From: RGIG3701 sp030530205
Lineage (GTDB): Bacteria; Planctomycetota; Planctomycetia; Pirellulales; Thermoguttaceae
DNA: 64,000 nt
Direction: 5' to 3'
Assembly (NCBI GenBank): GCA_030530205.1
Contig: JAUMVK010000004.1
Location: 1 to 64,000, forward strand
In this document: piece by piece, positions 61,600 to 64,000 of the stretch
How positions within the stretch are numbered: position 1 is the stretch's first letter
Layout: each line of letters opens with the position of its first letter
The notes under the pieces: generated by a model
Told to the model about the DNA's origin: nothing
The model's database searches: none
The model's input: the letters and a program-made list of their open reading frames with translations, nothing else
Made by a program: the position numbers and the translations under genes

Positions 61600-61752
61600 T
61601 GAAATTCTGCGGCGGCAGAGAGTTTTCTGTTTGCTTGCGTCTTTACCCAAAGTGCAGGCTTTTGGGCTAAAACCTGGAAAAGCATTTTCCTGATTTAACC
61701 AAACTTTTATCCAGTCCGCAAGTTGGCCCTGGTTCAACGAGTTGAGGGCCAC

Positions 61753-61790
61753 AAAAAAACGCAGAAATTTTCGTCTGAAAACCTCTGCGT
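61753..61790 (-). terminator. rplU: intrinsic terminator of rplU
   Basis: On the minus strand ACGCAGAGGTTTTC pairs with GAAAATTTCTGCGT, followed by seven T. It lies 35 bases after the rplU stop. Confidence 0.9.
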
Positions 61791-61824
61791 CGATTGGATG
61801 AATTCCAGATTTCTCAGGTCAAAA

Positions 61825-62145
61825 TCATTCGGCCACGTCGATGGCGGTCACTTTGACCGTAATGTATTTCTGGCGGTGACTGTTGCGTTTGCGGTAGGTC
61901 GCACGACGGGTAAATTTCTGAACGTTGAGCTTCGGACCTTTGACTTCGGCGTCATAAACGACCGCCTTGACTTTAACATTCAGGGTCGGCTGACCGATGA
62001 GAAGTTTTTCATCGGTGCGGCAGGCGAGAACATCGTCGAAAACGATTTCGTCGTCTTTTTTCAGACCTTCACGATAGTCGATCTGAAACTCGGACCCAAC
62101 TTCAACTTTGAACTGACGTCCACTTTCACGAATAATCGCGTACAT
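61825..62145 (-). CDS. rplU: 50S ribosomal protein bL21
   Basis: A 106-residue ribosomal protein, with MYAIIRESGRQFKVEVGSEF, the KDDEIVFDDVLA segment and VKGPKLNVQKFTRRATYRKR near the end, all typical of bL21. A promoter lies at 62211-62238 and a terminator directly behind. The usual partner rpmA (bL27) is not downstream, so the conserved pair is split here. Confidence 0.96.
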   Translation of the reverse strand: MYAIIRESGRQFKVEVGSEFQIDYREGLKKDDEIVFDDVLACRTDEKLLIGQPTLNVKVKAVVYDAEVKGPKLNVQKFTRRATYRKRNSHRQKYITVKVTAIDVAE

Positions 62146-62210
62146 TGTTTTCCTCTGTTAAAAAAGGTTCTAGTGACATAATTTGAATTCATAGTACTTA
62201 ATACCGCCTA

Positions 62211-62238
62211 ATTATAGTAAAATTTTCACTTTTATCAA
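62211..62238 (-). promoter_or_regulatory. rplU: sigma70-type promoter of rplU
   Basis: On the minus strand TTGATA and TATAAT are separated by 16 bases, about 65 bases before rplU. The 319-base stretch 62146-62464 holds this promoter, a further one at 62387 on the plus strand and nothing else. Confidence 0.75.
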
Positions 62239-62386
62239 GGGGGGGCAAGGGAATCTTTGGAAAAAGAGTAGGATTTTGTAAAGATAAAGAAAAAGACGGT
62301 CGGGAAAATCTTCTGATTTTGATTTGCGAAGAGAATTTTCTGACGTGTTTTTACAAATATTTTCTTCTTTTTTTAATGTCAAATAC

Positions 62387-62415
62387 TTGACATACGATAG
62401 GGAATTTGTTAAAAT
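62387..62415 (+). promoter_or_regulatory. sigma70-type promoter
   Basis: TTGACA (62387-62392) and TAAAAT (62410-62415) are separated by 17 bases, 49 bases before the oxidoreductase gene at 62465. Confidence 0.75.
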
Positions 62416-62464
62416 AAAAAAAATGTAAAAATTCCTTCCAACCACCTGCCCAAGGAGAAAACAC

Positions 62465-63493
62465 ATGCTGAAAATCGGAATTGCCGGAATCGGTTTTATG
62501 GGGATGATCCACTACCTCGCCTACCAGAATATCCCGGGGGTGAAAGTCGTCGCGTTCTGCGAAAAGTACAATCAGGCGCGTCTGGCCGGTGACTGGACCA
62601 CGATCAAGGGGAATTTCGGCCCGCAGGGAACCATGATGGATATGAGTCCGTTTGCCTGTTATACGGAACTGGCCGATATGGTCGCCGACCCGAACGTGGA
62701 TATGGTGGACGTTTGCCTCCCGCCGAACCAGCACGCCGAAGCGACGATCATGGCTTTGAAGGGCGGAAAGCACGTTTTCTGTGAAAAACCGATCGCCCTG
62801 AGCGCCGAGGAAGGCAAAGCCATGGCCCAGACCGCAGCGGAAACCGGGAAAATCCTGAACATTGGCCACGTGCTCCCCTTCTTCCCCGCGTACAAATTCC
62901 TCATCGACGCCAAAAAAGACGGCCGCTGGGGAAAAGTCCTCGGCGGGAATTTCTTCCGCGTGACGGCCGATCCGAAGTGGCTCGTTCACTACTACGACCT
63001 CGATATTGTGGGCGGTCCGATGCTCGATCTGCACGTCCATGACGCGCATTTCATCCGTTACTTCTTCGGAATGCCGAAGGCGGTGCAGGGCGTGGGCCGC
63101 TGCCGCAAGGAAAACGTGCCGGAATACTTCAACGTCCAGTTCCTCTACGACGATCCGTCCATCGTCGTGACGGCCACCAGCGGCGCGATCATGCAGGCCG
63201 GCCGCCCGTTCACGTTCGGTTTTGAGGTCCATTTCGAGAAAGCGACGGTCCTGTGCGACCTGTACGCGGACCTTCCGCTGACGGTCCTGAACGAGGACGG
63301 AACGGTCACGAAGCCCGAGCTGCCCGCCTGCTCCGACACGTTCCCGTTCGAGCAGGAACTCACCGAGGCGAAACGCTCGATCGAGACGGGCGTGAAGTCG
63401 GAAATTCTCGACTGCTCGCTGGCGTCCGACTCGGTCATCCTGTGCCACAAGGAAATCGAGGCGATCATGACGCGCAAGCAGGTGATGATCTGA
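62465..63493 (+). CDS. cytoplasmic Gfo/Idh/MocA-family oxidoreductase
   Basis: A 342-residue NAD(P)-dependent dehydrogenase without a leader. It has GIAGIGFMGMIHYLAYQNI (dinucleotide-binding glycine loop), DVCLPPNQHAEATIMAL, VFCEKPIALSAEEGK (EKP motif), and GGPMLDLHVHDAHFIRYFFG where the catalytic Asp/His lies. Substrates of this family are sugars, inositols and related compounds. AAGGAG precedes the ATG. It is followed by the pyruvyl-transferase-like gene after 113 bases, containing tandem TCCCAG repeats. Confidence 0.94.
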   Translation: MLKIGIAGIGFMGMIHYLAYQNIPGVKVVAFCEKYNQARLAGDWTTIKGNFGPQGTMMDMSPFACYTELADMVADPNVDMVDVCLPPNQHAEATIMALKGGKHVFCEKPIALSAEEGKAMAQTAAETGKILNIGHVLPFFPAYKFLIDAKKDGRWGKVLGGNFFRVTADPKWLVHYYDLDIVGGPMLDLHVHDAHFIRYFFGMPKAVQGVGRCRKENVPEYFNVQFLYDDPSIVVTATSGAIMQAGRPFTFGFEVHFEKATVLCDLYADLPLTVLNEDGTVTKPELPACSDTFPFEQELTEAKRSIETGVKSEILDCSLASDSVILCHKEIEAIMTRKQVMI

Positions 63494-63606
63494 GGATTGA
63501 AGATTCCCAGAAAATTCCCAGAAAAATCCCAGCCCCTCCCAGCAATTCCCAGCGTGGGAGGGGTTTTAACTGCCAACTGAAAACTCTTTTCCCCCTTTTC
63601 CTGCCC

Positions 63607-64000
63607 ATGAACCGCCGTTCCTTTCTCACTTCCGCCGCCGCGCTGGCGCTTTCCCGGCTTTTTTCCCGGGTTTATGCGGGAGCGGGCCGTCCGCTGAAAA
63701 TCCTTCTTCGTTCTTCCTGGCAGACCGTCAACATCGGCGACATTGCGCACACGCCGGGCGTTCTGGCGATCCTCGAGCGGTACTTCCCCGACGCCGAGGT
63801 CACGCTCTGGGCCAGCGGTGAGTACTCCGAGGACGTACACGCCATGGAGTCGAAACGTTTCCCGATGCTCAAAAAAGTCGTGAAAGGCGGCGTTTTCCCC
63901 GACGGCAAGAAGCCCAACTCCCCGGAAGTCGTGGCGGCCCTCGACGAGTGTGACTTCATCCTGCACGGCAGCGGCGCGAGTTTCGTCGCCTACTGGGACG
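63607..64000 (+). CDS. polysaccharide pyruvyl transferase-like protein, Tat leader (truncated by window end)
   Basis: The first 131 residues of a gene that runs off the window. The leader MNRRSFLTSAAALALSRL is twin-arginine type. Then KILLRSSWQTVNIGDIAHTP and VLAILERYFPDAEVTLWASG match the start of the polysaccharide pyruvyl transferase (CsaB-like) family, including DECDFILHGSGASF. Exported members occur in planctomycetes; whether they transfer pyruvate is unknown. No clear ribosome site is seen before the ATG. Confidence 0.8.
   Translation, partial: MNRRSFLTSAAALALSRLFSRVYAGAGRPLKILLRSSWQTVNIGDIAHTPGVLAILERYFPDAEVTLWASGEYSEDVHAMESKRFPMLKKVVKGGVFPDGKKPNSPEVVAALDECDFILHGSGASFVAYWD

Noticed and set aside
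61513..61752. 79-codon minus-strand frame behind rplU
   Set aside because: It begins inside the rplU terminator region, lacks a ribosome site and runs into a repeat element; it is not bL27.
63500..63560. Short tandem TCCCAG repeats as regulatory array
   Set aside because: The few CCCAG units between the last two genes are irregular and too short to support a function.
2687..64000. tRNA or rRNA genes
   Set aside because: I looked for cloverleaf ends and conserved rRNA stretches in the intergenic regions and saw none.

Overview
The window looks like a scaffold from a Planctomycetota bacterium, most likely a host- or gut-associated relative of Pirellulales assembled from a metagenome. There is a 10-N scaffold gap at 51892-51901. 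Pointers to the group are a PEP-CTERM protein built of autotransporter-type beta-strand repeats, a cysteine-rich exported protein, a membrane-anchored prenyltransferase-fold protein, a tiny GGQTLPSGYYL-type lipoprotein, a B12-dependent ribonucleotide reductase, LptE/BamD-like outer-membrane lipoproteins and several Tat-exported oxidoreductase or hydrolase proteins. The taxonomic call is inference from gene families; there is no rRNA or tRNA in the window. I found no CRISPR array, prophage, transposase or plasmid origin.

Layout. 1-7.3 kb: a lipoprotein and a TIM-barrel hydrolase, a membrane protein bracketed by inverted GC-rich repeats, an ammonium transporter and an OmpR-type regulator. 7.5-15 kb: the Cys-rich exported protein, then a sialidase-like BNR protein, an FGE-fold protein and a large glycosidase-like protein. 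15.3-25.8 kb: mostly housekeeping on the minus strand (small basic protein, pgsA, panD, proS, prenyltransferase-fold protein, M48 protease, membrane protein, LptE/BamD pair, recO). 25.9-32.3 kb: secreted SGNH hydrolase, metallophosphoesterase, Nramp-like transporter, GDPD and a beta-helix protein, all minus. 32.5-40.2 kb: plus-strand PEP-CTERM protein, tatA, three small membrane proteins and a second beta-helix protein. 40.4-50 kb: nrdJ, cca, moxR and a large exported protein on the minus strand. 49.6-51.8 kb: a LuxR-type regulator, a TPR membrane protein and a BtuF-like lipoprotein. 52-58.4 kb: a TPR exported protein, a third beta-helix protein with an inserted carbohydrate-binding-like domain and an STN-like secreted protein. 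58.4-64 kb: small lipoprotein, small membrane protein, two Gfo/Idh/MocA oxidoreductases, YraN, rplU, and the start of a pyruvyl-transferase-like protein cut by the window end.

Themes. Much of the accessory content is secreted glycan-processing machinery: three beta-helix proteins, a sialidase-like protein, two glycosidase-like TIM barrels, SGNH and GDPD hydrolases. Three proteins with twin-arginine leaders sit in the same window as tatA. NrdJ requires cobalamin, and a BtuF-like binding protein lies about 7 kb away. Perfect or near-perfect TTGACA-N16/17-TATAAT promoters precede many of the genes.

The most unusual structure is in the intergenic DNA. At least seven families of palindromic or inverted-repeat elements are scattered through it. 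Some arms reach into genes and supply the last codons and stop (FGE-like gene at 11736, LuxR-type gene at 50281). I regard this repeat network, a long nested hairpin at 4111-4196, the structured nrdJ leader and the Nramp-like transporter lacking the metal-site motifs as the best leads. I did not find one convincing new multi-gene system.
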